Positions 9,324-18,665 of a DNA stretch of 57,589 nt are shown here, piece by piece. The notes beneath the pieces were generated by a model. It saw nothing but the letters and a program-made list of their open reading frames with translations, was not told the DNA's origin and searched no databases. The stretch's first letter is position 1. Every line of letters starts with the position of its first letter. The DNA is from Candidatus Helarchaeota ASGARD archaeon Hel_GB_B (GTDB lineage Archaea > Asgardarchaeota > Lokiarchaeia > Helarchaeales > HEL-GB-B): positions 1 through 57,589 of the forward strand of contig SUPR01000008.1 of NCBI GenBank assembly GCA_005191425.1, written 5' to 3'. The position numbers and the translations under genes were made by a program.

Positions 9324-10901
9324 ATGAATGATCCAAAAGTAGACATATTAGTAATTGGGTCTGGAATTGCTGGGTTATTATTTTCTTTAAAAGCATGTGA
9401 ATTTGCCGAAGTTAGCATTATTACTAAGAAAGAAAGGGCTGAATCTAATACTAATTATGCTCAAGGTGGTATTGCAGCTGTCTTAGATCCTTTAGATTCG
9501 TTTGAATCTCATATTAAAGACACATTAATTGCTGGAGATGGCTTATGCGATAGAAAAGTTGTTGAAAAAATTATCACTGATGGACCTACTCGAATTCAAG
9601 AACTTATTGACCAATACAATGTAAATTTTACCAAATCGAGCAATGGAAAGAGCTATGATCTAGGAATGGAAGGTGGGCATTCAAATAGAAGAATTTTACA
9701 TACAAAAGATTTGACTGGTCAAGAAGTTGAGGAATCTTTATTAAATGCGATCGTAAAAAATCATATCCCAATTTATGAAAACTGTATCGCTGTCGATTTA
9801 ATTCCGAGAAATGGAAAAATTATTGGGGCATATGTTTATAACAAGGAAAATAGGGAAGTAATCGTAATACAGGCAAAAATAGTTGTACTGGCAACTGGTG
9901 GAGCGGGAAAAGTTTATCTCTATACAAGTAATCCTGATATAGCTACTGGCGATGGAATTGCAATGGCATATAGAGCTGGCGCCACAATTATGAACATGGA
10001 ATTTTTCCAATTTCATCCAACATGTCTTTATCATCCATTTGCAAAATCATTTCTGATTTCTGAGGCGCTAAGAGGTGAAGGCGCCGTATTATTGGACAAA
10101 AATGGAAATAGATTTATGGAAAAATACCATAAAGACAAAGAACTTGCTCCAAGAGATATTGTGGCTAGGGCTATTGATGATGTACTTAAAAAGACCGGCG
10201 ATGATTGTGTATATCTTGATATCACTCATAGAGGTGCTGATTTTATTAAACAAAGATTCCCTGGCATATATAAGCGGTGTTTAAACTTTAATATTGATAT
10301 TACAAAAGATTGGATACCCGTAGTACCTGCCGCTCATTATTGTTGCGGTGGTGTTAAGGCAGGAATTGATGGGACAACTACTATCGGAAATTTAATTGCT
10401 ATAGGAGAAACTGCATGTACAGGACTCCATGGAGCAAACAGATTAGCTAGTAATTCATTATTGGAAGCTTTAGTTTGTGCTCATGAAGCTGCATTAAAAT
10501 GTAAAGACCTCCTTAAAGAAGGGATTGATTTTCATAAAATTAAGCCATGGGAACCAGGAAATGCTGTTGATAGTGATGAGGCAGTTGTAATAACTCAAAA
10601 TTGGGACGAAATTAGAAGATTTATGTGGAATTATGTGGGAATTGTAAGGACTAATAAAAGATTAGAACGGGCTAAAAAAAGAATTACAAACCTTCAGGAT
10701 GAAATTAATGAATATTATTGGAATTTTAAAATTACTTCTGACCTTATTGAACTAAGAAATATCGCAACTGTAGCTGAATTAACGATCAATTCAGCATTAA
10801 GTCGTAAAGAAAGTAGGGGCATTCATTATAATTTGGATTATCCGTTTAAATTACCTGAAGCTAAAAACACTGAAATTATAAAAAGGCGTAAATGGGTATA
10901 A
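9324..10901 (+). CDS. nadB: L-aspartate oxidase
   Basis: A 525-residue flavoprotein of the succinate dehydrogenase/aspartate oxidase family. It has the FAD-binding GSGIAG (12-17), [92 protein letters not shown] and [23 protein letters not shown]. These blocks and the NAD-pathway-specific N-terminus identify NadB, which oxidises aspartate to iminoaspartate for quinolinate synthesis. In an anaerobe, fumarate or another acceptor would replace oxygen. The nadA and nadC partners are not in this window. The start is the ATG of [12 protein letters not shown], with AAGCGAG shortly upstream. Confidence 0.95.
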   Translation: MNDPKVDILVIGSGIAGLLFSLKACEFAEVSIITKKERAESNTNYAQGGIAAVLDPLDSFESHIKDTLIAGDGLCDRKVVEKIITDGPTRIQELIDQYNVNFTKSSNGKSYDLGMEGGHSNRRILHTKDLTGQEVEESLLNAIVKNHIPIYENCIAVDLIPRNGKIIGAYVYNKENREVIVIQAKIVVLATGGAGKVYLYTSNPDIATGDGIAMAYRAGATIMNMEFFQFHPTCLYHPFAKSFLISEALRGEGAVLLDKNGNRFMEKYHKDKELAPRDIVARAIDDVLKKTGDDCVYLDITHRGADFIKQRFPGIYKRCLNFNIDITKDWIPVVPAAHYCCGGVKAGIDGTTTIGNLIAIGETACTGLHGANRLASNSLLEALVCAHEAALKCKDLLKEGIDFHKIKPWEPGNAVDSDEAVVITQNWDEIRRFMWNYVGIVRTNKRLERAKKRITNLQDEINEYYWNFKITSDLIELRNIATVAELTINSALSRKESRGIHYNLDYPFKLPEAKNTEIIKRRKWV

Positions 10902-11018
10902 ACTTAACTCATAATTAATTTAATTATTGGTAATTATTTTAAATATTCTAAATTCTTCAATTAATCGAAATCCAAGTAAAAATCCATTTGATTTGAAATT
11001 TTAGGTAGCGGATTTGAA

Positions 11019-11858
11019 TTATTTACAGACTTTTGCCACACTATCAATTATACCGTTCAGAATTAATTGTCCAAGTTCTTTAAAAATTAATATTTTTTTG
11101 TCTTCTTTAAATTTCTTAAAACAATCGACAAGTCCAATTTTTGGCTCCCTTAGTGGGTCAAACTCTGGTCCACCAAACTCTAAAAAACCTCCTAAACCTC
11201 CAATTGCTGGCCACCTCTTCAAAGCTGTATTTAAATCTTTAGAAATCAAGTCATTCATTATCTTAAGTTTCTGGTAGTCGACCAATCCGATTACTGCTGC
11301 GATAGAATGTTCAGTAGTATCTGCATGTCCGGGTTTAACTCCTTGTTCAATTAACCAATAATTTACTTTATCTTGGTCTACTAAATTAAAATCAAAATCA
11401 AATGGCCCAAAAGCCTTAATTTTGTATCCTTTAATAGTTTCTTGCACCTTTTTTATAGCCTTACGGGGAAAAATATTTCCACCATGAAAATTGACTATAA
11501 CTATTTTATCAAACTCGAGATGATAATTTTCCAGCAAGGTGATATGCATTTTCATAAATTCTGTAATTTTCTCCAGCCATTTTTCGAATGGTAGATAATT
11601 TGGTGACCAAAACTTTGCAATATCGCCCACCCTATCAGTAGAATATGGAATATGTGCGATATATCTAGCACCAGCTTTATTGGAAGCATTAACTGCTACA
11701 TATATGGCCTGCCGAGCATCAATATCCCTTGGTAAAGCATAACCATGAGCTTCATTAGAATTTCCAATTGAAAAAATTATTGTTTTGTCCTCGTTTTCCC
11801 CAAATGGTCCGCGGTCGGACAATTTTCCCTTTAAATTTAAAAAGTCCAAATTATACAT
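11019..11858 (-). CDS. creatininase-family amidohydrolase, probably ArfB-like FAPy deformylase
   Basis: A 279-residue protein with the creatininase fold markers: NSNEAHGYALPRDIDA (metal-binding Glu36, His38 and Asp47 candidates), IVNFHGGN around residue 125, and GHADTTEHSIAAVIG near 180. In archaea the best studied member is ArfB, the Fe(II)-dependent deformylase acting on the formylaminopyrimidine intermediate of riboflavin and F420 biosynthesis. ArfB proteins have a similar length and the same non-canonical NEAHGxxLP motif. That assignment is by family resemblance; a plain creatininase-like amidohydrolase remains possible. It is the last gene of a minus-strand run and is convergent with nadB. 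Confidence 0.65.
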   Translation of the reverse strand: MYNLDFLNLKGKLSDRGPFGENEDKTIIFSIGNSNEAHGYALPRDIDARQAIYVAVNASNKAGARYIAHIPYSTDRVGDIAKFWSPNYLPFEKWLEKITEFMKMHITLLENYHLEFDKIVIVNFHGGNIFPRKAIKKVQETIKGYKIKAFGPFDFDFNLVDQDKVNYWLIEQGVKPGHADTTEHSIAAVIGLVDYQKLKIMNDLISKDLNTALKRWPAIGGLGGFLEFGGPEFDPLREPKIGLVDCFKKFKEDKKILIFKELGQLILNGIIDSVAKVCK

Positions 11859-11924
11859 CTCATAATTTCATTTTTCATTTCAAATTTTCTAATTAGGAAC
11901 TTTTCTAAATACCTATTAAATTAA

Positions 11925-12839
11925 TTATATAATCAATAAAAAGAAATTCATTAAAATAGTTAATGTAATCCCTGCCAGGATTGGTGTAGAGAAATTATCA
12001 TCAACTGGTAATTTTAAACTTTCATAAAACCCTCCTAATACTCCACAAATTATTGAGATTAGCACATAATAAAATATATTCAAAATTTGCCACTGAATAA
12101 TAAAACCAATACCTAAAAATGTTAAAGATACAATAATACTAACAATAATATTACCGAAAAGTCCCTCATAAGACTTCTCTTTATTCCAAGGAAGTTTATG
12201 TTTTCCGTATTTTGATCCTATAAGAAAAGCAGTTGTGTCTCCAAATCCCCAAATTAATATTGTTGTAGTGTAAATGTAAAACATTGCCCATTTAAATTGA
12301 ATCCCAGTATAATATGCTCGAAAAATATAAACTAGCGGCGTTTCAATACCCAAAATAATTGTGGAAGATATCAATGCCATAAATGAGGCATAATATGGTT
12401 TAAATTCTTCAGATTGACGTCCAAGAGCATTAAATGCATCTGTATACCACATTTTCAATTTTAACCCTGCATAAACTACTTCATGCATTCCAAAAGCAAA
12501 ATCCAACCCAAGTAAACAAAAAATTGAAAATAATGGATCAAATAAAAAGATAAAAATTGTCGCAAGCAACCCGCTAACAATATTAAACATTTTTCTAGAA
12601 AAAGTCGTTGCTTCTTTTCCTTTTTCTCTAATCTTATAATGACGTATTTGTCCATATAATACCAAAAATATTAATAATCCATCTAATAATATAACTGCAA
12701 TTATACTCATCCACCAATATATATAGAAATTAATAAATGTTGGAATAAATAAAATAATATCTGTGATCGCCACTACAAAAATTGACCAAAATGCTTGAAG
12801 GAAAGATTTTTTATCCATAACACTCGACCTTTTTGACAT
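11925..12839 (-). CDS. CTP-dependent polyprenol kinase-like membrane protein (dolichol/phytol kinase family)
   Basis: A 304-residue protein with about eight hydrophobic helices. The C-terminal half has the CTP-transferase/dolichol kinase signature: WGFGDTTAFLIGSKYGKHKLPW followed by KSYEGLFGN, and close to the end GGFYESLKLPVDDNFSTPI. The GD, KSxEG and ESLxxPVDDN motifs are those of eukaryotic Sec59/Dgk1 and archaeal homologues that phosphorylate isoprenoid alcohols or lipids with CTP at the membrane. The N-terminus may begin at the first Met or at Met8 (MDKKSFLQ). Likely roles are salvage or synthesis of dolichyl or geranylgeranyl phosphate for N-glycosylation or lipids; the substrate is inferred only. 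Confidence 0.72.
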   Translation of the reverse strand: MSKRSSVMDKKSFLQAFWSIFVVAITDIILFIPTFINFYIYWWMSIIAVILLDGLLIFLVLYGQIRHYKIREKGKEATTFSRKMFNIVSGLLATIFIFLFDPLFSIFCLLGLDFAFGMHEVVYAGLKLKMWYTDAFNALGRQSEEFKPYYASFMALISSTIILGIETPLVYIFRAYYTGIQFKWAMFYIYTTTILIWGFGDTTAFLIGSKYGKHKLPWNKEKSYEGLFGNIIVSIIVSLTFLGIGFIIQWQILNIFYYVLISIICGVLGGFYESLKLPVDDNFSTPILAGITLTILMNFFLLII

Positions 12840-13066
12840 TAATCTGATAAAATCTGAAAAACTACTTATAACTACTTATATTTATTTATATTCTTTTTTA
12901 CTATGTAAATAAAAGATTTTGATTGGATATGAATTTTGTTAAAAATTCGTTGTTCGTTTATTTAAAATTTTTCAAACATAAAATAAAATTAAATGATTCG
13001 AAAAAAATTTGTTTTATACTTGAAGTATTGAAGATTGCGATTTTAAAATGGTTATTAACCGATTTA

Positions 13067-14440
13067 TTATAATTTATTTATGATACCTTTACTGGCTACT
13101 AGTCCAGAAACAGCTGCTGCAATAATTCCTCTTGTAATTCCAGCACCATCTCCAGCTACAAAAATATTTTTTATATCTGTTTCGAGATATTTATTTGTTA
13201 TTATTCTTTTGGCGCTATATTTTATTTCTGGGGCATATATTAATGTAGAATCATTATTTAATCCTGAAATTACTGTATCTAATTTTTCGATGCTTTCCAT
13301 CAAATCCGTCAATATACGATATGGCATTACCATTGATATATCTCCTGGAGTGACATTTTTTAGAGTTGGTTTGACAAAATTTTTCTGAATTCTTTCAAAA
13401 GTACTTCTGCGGCCTCTTTTTAAGTCTCCTAGTCTTTGTAAAATTGGTTTACCACCACCTAATATAGTAAAAGCATCAATTATTGATTTTCCATATTTCA
13501 AAGTATCTTCCAATGGTTTTGTAAGCGATACCCGTGAAATTAATGCAAAATTTGTATTTTTTGATAATTTAGAGATGTAAGAATGTCCATTTACTGCAAC
13601 TGTTCCATCTTCATAGACTTCTTGGACTACAAATCCTTCATGATTTGTACAGAATGTCCTCACAAATCCATCAAATTTATGCGTATAAATATGAAACTTT
13701 GGGTCTCTTTGAATAGAACAAATCGGTTCCATAATATATGAAGGAACTTCCAGCCGTATCCCTATATCTATTGGTTTATACTTAGTTTTTACACCTAACT
13801 TTTCCATCTCACTGGCAAGCCAATGCATTCCTATTCGACCAGGGGCGGCTAAACAAAAATCGAACGAAATATTTTCTCCATTATCTAATTTGATATCGGT
13901 TTCATTAAGTTCAACAACTTTTGTTGCGAGCTTAAATTTTACCCCTCTTTCCTCTAAATATTTTTTAATATTATTTATTACTTTTGGTGCATTTTCAGTA
14001 CCAATGTGCCTCTGCTTTATCGGCATAAAATGAATATCTTTTGATGCAGCTTTTAATTTTATTTCATTAACTTTACTTTCATCTGGTTGAAAAATTTTTT
14101 TGGGGGCACCATTCAATAGAAAAATTTCATCAATTTTATTAATTAGATTCCATGCTTCTTCTTCATTTCCTACTAATTCTACCAAATTTCCTCCTATAAT
14201 TGGACTTAGGTTCAATTGCCCTGAAGAATATGTCCCGGCTCCACCAACTCCACTAAGCATATGACATGGTTTACAATGTGCACAAATTAATTTATCAGGG
14301 ACTAAACATTTTCTTTTATCTACATCTAACCCCATGTCAATTATTAGTATGTCCAAGTCATCTCTCGAAGACAATTCATAAGCTGAAAATAAACCTGCTG
14401 CCCCAGCCCCTATTATTATCAAACGTTTTTTTTTGCTCAA
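13067..14440 (-). CDS. FAD-dependent dehydrogenase, COG2509-like
   Basis: A 457-residue flavoprotein. It has N-terminal IIGAGAAGLFSAYELSSR, then CLVPDKLICAHCKPCHMLSGVGGAGTYSSGQLN, with a C-x8-C-x2-C-x2-C cluster that could hold an Fe-S centre or a redox disulfide, and C-terminal NIFVAGDGAGITRGIIAAAVSG for FAD. This is the arrangement of the widely distributed, uncharacterised COG2509 dehydrogenases. The start is a TTG with AGGT eight bases upstream. It lies 14 bases after purE on the same strand, so the two are probably co-transcribed. The substrate is unknown, and the link to purine synthesis is positional only. Confidence 0.8.
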   Translation of the reverse strand: MSKKKRLIIIGAGAAGLFSAYELSSRDDLDILIIDMGLDVDKRKCLVPDKLICAHCKPCHMLSGVGGAGTYSSGQLNLSPIIGGNLVELVGNEEEAWNLINKIDEIFLLNGAPKKIFQPDESKVNEIKLKAASKDIHFMPIKQRHIGTENAPKVINNIKKYLEERGVKFKLATKVVELNETDIKLDNGENISFDFCLAAPGRIGMHWLASEMEKLGVKTKYKPIDIGIRLEVPSYIMEPICSIQRDPKFHIYTHKFDGFVRTFCTNHEGFVVQEVYEDGTVAVNGHSYISKLSKNTNFALISRVSLTKPLEDTLKYGKSIIDAFTILGGGKPILQRLGDLKRGRRSTFERIQKNFVKPTLKNVTPGDISMVMPYRILTDLMESIEKLDTVISGLNNDSTLIYAPEIKYSAKRIITNKYLETDIKNIFVAGDGAGITRGIIAAAVSGLVASKGIINKL

Positions 14441-14454
14441 AATTATGACCTGAC

Positions 14455-14859
14455 TTATAATTTATCCATTAATTCAGGATATTTTAGTCCTAAAATTCTT
14501 ATTGCCAGCCAAGCTGCATTTTGACTGTTATCAATTCCTACACAAGCTACTGGTACTCCTTTCGGCATTTGGACTATAGATAAAAGTGCATCTAGTCCAC
14601 CCAACTTCACATCTACAGGTACTCCAATAACTGGTCTCTTAGTTTTTGCAGCTATAATCCCTGGCAGAGCTGCAGATAACCCTGCAATTGCAATAAAGAC
14701 ATCACTATTTGAATTTTCTAAATATTCATCTAACTTCTTGTAGTTTCTATGAGCTGAAATTACTTGTAAATCGTATTTTATACCTTTCTCTTCCAAAATT
14801 GCTGTAGCTTTCTCCGCTATTTTCCTATCCGATTCACTACCTATTATTATTGAAATCAA
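14455..14859 (-). CDS. purE: phosphoribosylaminoimidazole carboxylase catalytic subunit / N5-CAIR mutase PurE
   Basis: A 134-residue PurE with [56 protein letters not shown] and [33 protein letters not shown]. These are the phosphate- and CAIR-binding loops of the family. It converts aminoimidazole ribonucleotide derivatives to CAIR in purine synthesis. The GLSAALPG loop replaces the GMAAHLPG of bacterial class I enzymes, as in other archaeal forms. I cannot tell the mutase from the direct carboxylase by eye, and no purK is in the window. The start is a TTG with AGGTGA six bases upstream. Confidence 0.93.
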   Translation of the reverse strand: MISIIIGSESDRKIAEKATAILEEKGIKYDLQVISAHRNYKKLDEYLENSNSDVFIAIAGLSAALPGIIAAKTKRPVIGVPVDVKLGGLDALLSIVQMPKGVPVACVGIDNSQNAAWLAIRILGLKYPELMDKL

Positions 14860-15027
14860 TTTATCTCACCTTTATCTATCTAAATTTATTTCTCTGAATT
14901 ACAATTGAACAACATTTTTAAATTTGTTTATTGGTTATTTAGCATATTTTTTTAGAATTACATAATATTTAAATCTAAAACCTAAATATATTATTAATCT
15001 TCCAAATATTCAAATCAAGGTATCAAT

Positions 15028-15858
15028 ATGAAAAAAAAATTGATGATTTTGGGGTTAATTCTTCCAATTCTTCTTAGCCTACCAATTTCTATAGTACATA
15101 GTCAAATATTAAATATATGGGATGTTAGAGCCGGCAATGTCAGATATTATTATTTTTCCGAAGTCTATACTGGAAATGTAACTGGTATATCTACTCTACC
15201 ACCTCTTGAATATCATATTCTTTTAAATGAAGAACTGGGACAATTTTTTCCTTTTTACAATACAAGTGGTACCGATATTTATCTTCGTATTTTGATGCTT
15301 ACTAAAAGCCCAGTTGAAAATTTATTGACCCTCTATGATGATTCATATACAAATTCTAAAAGTGATTTCATTTTCGACCAAGATAACCTTAATTCATTCT
15401 TCAACTTAGGAGTTTCAGGAAAATTTGTATTACCAGTAAGAAATGGTTCAACGTTTTTCATCGCTTGGAATTTTCCATGGGGTGATAATTGGACAATATG
15501 TTGTCAAGAAATTAATTCTGATCCAAATTATAACTGCAGTTGGAGTGGCAATTTATTGATCGTTAATTGCACAAAAAATAACGTATTAGATCCAAATCTA
15601 AATATGCATTTTAATCTGACTAAAAGAATTGTCTGGGATAATTCGACTGGTTTTTTAGTTTCGTTATCTATGAAAAAATTTTACGAGAATAAATTCTGTA
15701 CAATAACAACAACAATTACGTCGAGCTATAGTTATTCTAGCCTTTCTGCATTCTTATCTATGGGACCACAAGACATTTTCTGGCCTATTGCGTTGTCAAT
15801 AAGTGGGATTGGGTTAGGGCTATCATTAGTCATTTTTTATAAAGTTAAGAAAAAGTAG
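15028..15858 (+). CDS. secreted type I membrane protein of unknown function, copy 1
   Basis: A 276-residue protein with a signal peptide (MKKKLMILGLILPILLSLPISIVHSQ). It has an extracellular domain of about 215 residues rich in aromatic residues and N-glycosylation sequons (NVT, NGS, NCS, NCT, NLT, NST), a C-terminal transmembrane helix (FWPIALSISGIGLGLSLVIFY) and a KVKKK stop-transfer tail. After the signal it reads ILNIWDVRAGNVRYYYFSEVYTGNVTGI, matching the next gene (IVNIWGISEGATRSYDYYEIYSGSINSI). I do not recognise the domain. AAGGT six bases before the ATG supports the start. Probably co-transcribed with its paralogue nine bases downstream. It lies divergently from purE. Confidence 0.8.
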   Translation: MKKKLMILGLILPILLSLPISIVHSQILNIWDVRAGNVRYYYFSEVYTGNVTGISTLPPLEYHILLNEELGQFFPFYNTSGTDIYLRILMLTKSPVENLLTLYDDSYTNSKSDFIFDQDNLNSFFNLGVSGKFVLPVRNGSTFFIAWNFPWGDNWTICCQEINSDPNYNCSWSGNLLIVNCTKNNVLDPNLNMHFNLTKRIVWDNSTGFLVSLSMKKFYENKFCTITTTITSSYSYSSLSAFLSMGPQDIFWPIALSISGIGLGLSLVIFYKVKKK

Positions 15859-15867
15859 GATTGATCA

Positions 15868-16641
15868 ATGATGAAAAGAAAAAATAAAATTATTGTTTTT
15901 AGTTTTTTAATGCTATTTTTTATTGTACAGCCTATATTCATTAGTACTTCATTTGCACAAATAGTCAATATTTGGGGAATTTCTGAAGGTGCAACGCGGT
16001 CTTATGATTACTATGAAATCTATTCGGGGTCAATTAATTCAATTACTACACATCCAAGGCGGACATACCGGATTGTAAAAATTTATGACAATGATGGAAA
16101 TAACTATACCGAACTAATTTTTCAAATTACTACGACCAATATATACGGATCGCCTCAAGTTTCAACTCAGGTACTAGATGATTCATCATCATCTTGGTCG
16201 TATAATGGTCTTGAAATGACTTCTTCAAACTATTACATGAGTAATCCTTTATATCCAATTTATTACAATGGGACAGATAGTATTGGGTTTAATTGGACTG
16301 CTGCAGAGGTGCATTTTAACACTGCAGACCCAAATTGGAACATGACTATATCAGGAAATATAGCAACTCTTAATAGGTCTTATAATGGGACGGAAAATGG
16401 CGCAGATTATGACGTTAATGTAATTATAAAGTGGAACATTGTAAGTGGATGGCTAATATCTTATGATGAAATAAAAACATATAATGAAACTCTAGGATAT
16501 TCAATCCATTACCAGACAACAATTGCTTTACCAACAGCTGGATTCTTACTGGATTGGAGCATTTTATTCAGTACATTTGCTATTGGTCTTGGTGCTGCTG
16601 CTGTTGTATTTGCTACTCTTGCTTATAAAAAATTTAAATAA
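15868..16641 (+). CDS. secreted type I membrane protein of unknown function, copy 2
   Basis: A 257-residue paralogue of the preceding gene: signal peptide (KIIVFSFLMLFFIVQPIFISTSFAQ), extracellular domain with sequons (NYT, NGT, NWT, NMT, NRS, NET), C-terminal transmembrane segment (LLDWSILFSTFAIGLGAAAVVFATLAY) and a short basic tail. The shared mature N-terminus and the same overall plan point to a tandem duplication followed by strong divergence. AGGA seven bases upstream supports the first of two adjacent ATGs. It may form a heteromeric surface complex with copy 1; that is inference. No enzyme motif was seen. Confidence 0.8.
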   Translation: MMKRKNKIIVFSFLMLFFIVQPIFISTSFAQIVNIWGISEGATRSYDYYEIYSGSINSITTHPRRTYRIVKIYDNDGNNYTELIFQITTTNIYGSPQVSTQVLDDSSSSWSYNGLEMTSSNYYMSNPLYPIYYNGTDSIGFNWTAAEVHFNTADPNWNMTISGNIATLNRSYNGTENGADYDVNVIIKWNIVSGWLISYDEIKTYNETLGYSIHYQTTIALPTAGFLLDWSILFSTFAIGLGAAAVVFATLAYKKFK

Positions 16642-16999
16642 TGATTAATTACGTTGACAAGCTAATTTATATTTTCTCCTTTTTTTTAAATAGATAATTA
16701 ATTTTTTTTCTCGAATTTTGCTTAATAAAATATTCTCCTTGTTAAAATCATTAATTAAATTAAAATGTATCTTCTAGAATTTCAAAATAAAATTATTATC
16801 GTCAGTACCTAATATAAAGTTAAAAACATTATAATTAATTCGATAGATTATTTAGAAATATCATGCTTTTCTACAACCTATAATCATTCTTACTCCTAAT
16901 AAAATTATTTTGAGAAAAAAAAACAAATTCCGAAGGTTTTTATCCGACCTTTTCTATAATTACTTCACAAAAAATTAAATTTTTAAAAGGATTAAAAAA
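16642..16999. other. AT-rich intergenic region
   Basis: No gene supported on either strand. T-rich runs immediately after 16665 could end the secreted-protein operon. A weak 5-bp stem, AAGGT paired with ACCTT, lies near 16934-16952, too short to call. Confidence 0.4.
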
Positions 17000-17245
17000 A
17001 TGAAAAATTCTGTTTCTGTTAAGGACTGTTTAGAGGAAGCTGTAGGATCATTAGATCGAGCGTTAAAATATGCAATTGAACAAGAATCTAAGAAAGAAGT
17101 TTTTAATATGATTTTATCCGCGGCATTATATAATGAAGTGGGACTTGAAAAAACTGTTAAAAATATTTTAAAACAGATGTTGTCAATGGCAGATGTTTCT
17201 GGTTCAGTAAAAAAAGAGATATCTGAATTTTTAAAGAATTTCTAA
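17000..17245 (+). CDS. small all-helical protein of unknown function
   Basis: An 81-residue protein with no recognisable motif. Residues 5-45 and 50-80 look like amphipathic helices (VKDCLEEAVGSLDRALKYAIEQ and LEKTVKNILKQMLSMADV). One Cys, no signal, no membrane helix. It begins with ATG preceded by AAGGA at eight bases, a strong ribosome binding site for this genome, so I regard it as real. It stands alone between long AT-rich gaps. Function unknown. Confidence 0.6.
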   Translation: MKNSVSVKDCLEEAVGSLDRALKYAIEQESKKEVFNMILSAALYNEVGLEKTVKNILKQMLSMADVSGSVKKEISEFLKNF

Positions 17246-17586
17246 TGTGTAAAAATGAATTAGAAAAAAGATTTTGGAGATTTTAATTTCTATTTTTAAA
17301 TAATTTAATTTGTAAAATTTTAACTATAATTTTTCAGAGAATTTTAAATATATTAGCTATATTAGCTAAAATTTCTATTAACAAAATAATCTTCGTTAAT
17401 TCAATTGGTTAATGACCTAAAAGTATTTTTTTACTGATTCTAATTTTTGTTTTTATTTATTTAATTGAGAAAAATTCTTATATTAATTCAAAGATTTGAC
17501 TTTAATATTAATATTATTTGAATAATTTCTTAAAATGATTTAAAAAATCTTTAATAAGCTGTTAGAATATTTGGAGAATTTTAATA
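17246..17586. other. AT-rich intergenic region with short repeated motif
   Basis: No gene supported. It contains the direct repeat ATTAGCTATATTAGCTA near 17350-17370, made of the self-complementary word TTAGCTAA and a near copy. GGAG just before 17587 belongs to the next gene. Confidence 0.4.
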
Positions 17587-18447
17587 ATGGCATGGGATGC
17601 TTTATTTAAACAACTAATGACTAATGAACTTAAAGATTTTGATGTTAGAACTAATGTTTCGGTCGGAAAATTACCTTTACAAATAGATGTTGTTATTATT
17701 AAACCCAAAATACCACCTAAAACTAATATATTGAGTTCGTTTACAAAGTATTTATCTAAAATTAACATAATTGAATTTAAAAGTACTCATGATTTAATGA
17801 AAAATGCTGATTTGACCAAATTAATCGGCTATGTTGGGTTATATTGTAATTCTAATGATCTGGGAATTCAAGATCTTAATAAAATTACAGCTTGGTACAT
17901 TATTCCATATGAACCAAAATTCCTTAGATTGCTAAATTTAACTAAAAAAGAAGATGGAATCTATTTATTGAATTTCTCATTTAAATTTTATATTGTGATT
18001 ATAGATAAGTTTCCAACCAAATTTGAAAATATTCCATTTCTTATGTTTTCGTCAAAAGAAAGGCTACGCGAAATACTTAAATTAATAATTCAAGAAAAAT
18101 CATTACAAAGATATTTAAGTGTCTCTTATTTATTATATCCTAAGGTGCTAAAAGAATTGACATCTAAAGAAGATTATTACACTTATAAAGAAATTCAAGA
18201 TAATATAAAATTTGCAGTAGAGGAATTAGGGGTAAAAAATGTAGTAGAAGCGGTAGGGCTTGAAAAGGTGGTAGAAGCGGTAGGGCTTGAAAAGGTGGTA
18301 GAAGCAATAGGGCTTGAAAAGGTGATAGAAGCGGTAGGGCTTGAAAAGGTGGTAGAAGCAATAGGGCTTGAAAAGGTGGTAGAAGCAATAGGGCTTGAAA
18401 AAATAGAGAAAATAATAAATAAAATAAAAGGTAAAATGAAAAAATAA
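17587..18447 (+). CDS. PD-(D/E)XK nuclease-like protein with C-terminal 9-residue tandem repeats
   Basis: A 286-residue protein. The N-terminal 190 residues resemble the PD-(D/E)XK nuclease-like families related to transposase-associated and Rpn proteins: MAWDALFKQLM at the start, LQIDVVIIKPK around residues 32-42 with a candidate metal Asp, and INIIEFKSTHDLMK around 59-72 giving the E-x-K pair. The C-terminus is six copies of the nonapeptide VVEAVGLEK (with I/V swaps), preceded by a degenerate copy AVEELGVKN and followed by a Lys-rich end. The repeat is predicted helical and probably mediates oligomerisation. GGAG nine bases upstream supports the start. No transposase or toxin partner is adjacent. 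Nuclease activity is inferred. Confidence 0.6.
   Translation: MAWDALFKQLMTNELKDFDVRTNVSVGKLPLQIDVVIIKPKIPPKTNILSSFTKYLSKINIIEFKSTHDLMKNADLTKLIGYVGLYCNSNDLGIQDLNKITAWYIIPYEPKFLRLLNLTKKEDGIYLLNFSFKFYIVIIDKFPTKFENIPFLMFSSKERLREILKLIIQEKSLQRYLSVSYLLYPKVLKELTSKEDYYTYKEIQDNIKFAVEELGVKNVVEAVGLEKVVEAVGLEKVVEAIGLEKVIEAVGLEKVVEAIGLEKVVEAIGLEKIEKIINKIKGKMKK
18214..18402 (+). repeat. 27-bp coding minisatellite, six near-identical copies plus one degenerate
   Basis: Six tandem 27-bp units run 18241-18267, 18268-18294, 18295-18321, 18322-18348, 18349-18375 and 18376-18402. They differ only at a few bases (for example gcggta versus gcaata). A diverged seventh unit lies at 18214-18240. The unit length is a multiple of three, so copy number can change without breaking the frame. 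Near-identity at the nucleotide level points to recent expansion. Confidence 0.9.
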
Positions 18448-18665
18448 AATCCTGCAATCTTCCCTAACTTTTCATAAAATAATAGAAAAAATTCTTTGAT
18501 TACTAAAAAATACATAACCAATTTAATAATAAACTTTAACAGATTTGTATTTTTATTATAAAAATTTTTTAAATTTCTCTAAATTAATAATGAAAAATCG
18601 CGAATTGACAATTTTTTAATTTGTAATTGAGAAAATTTTTTAGATATTTATTATTTATAGATTTT

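Noticed and set aside
18164..18521. Antisense open frames of 97 and 108 codons with Pro/Leu- or Ser/Thr-rich repeats
   Set aside because: They are shadows of the 27-bp minisatellite read on the other strand and have no supporting start signals.
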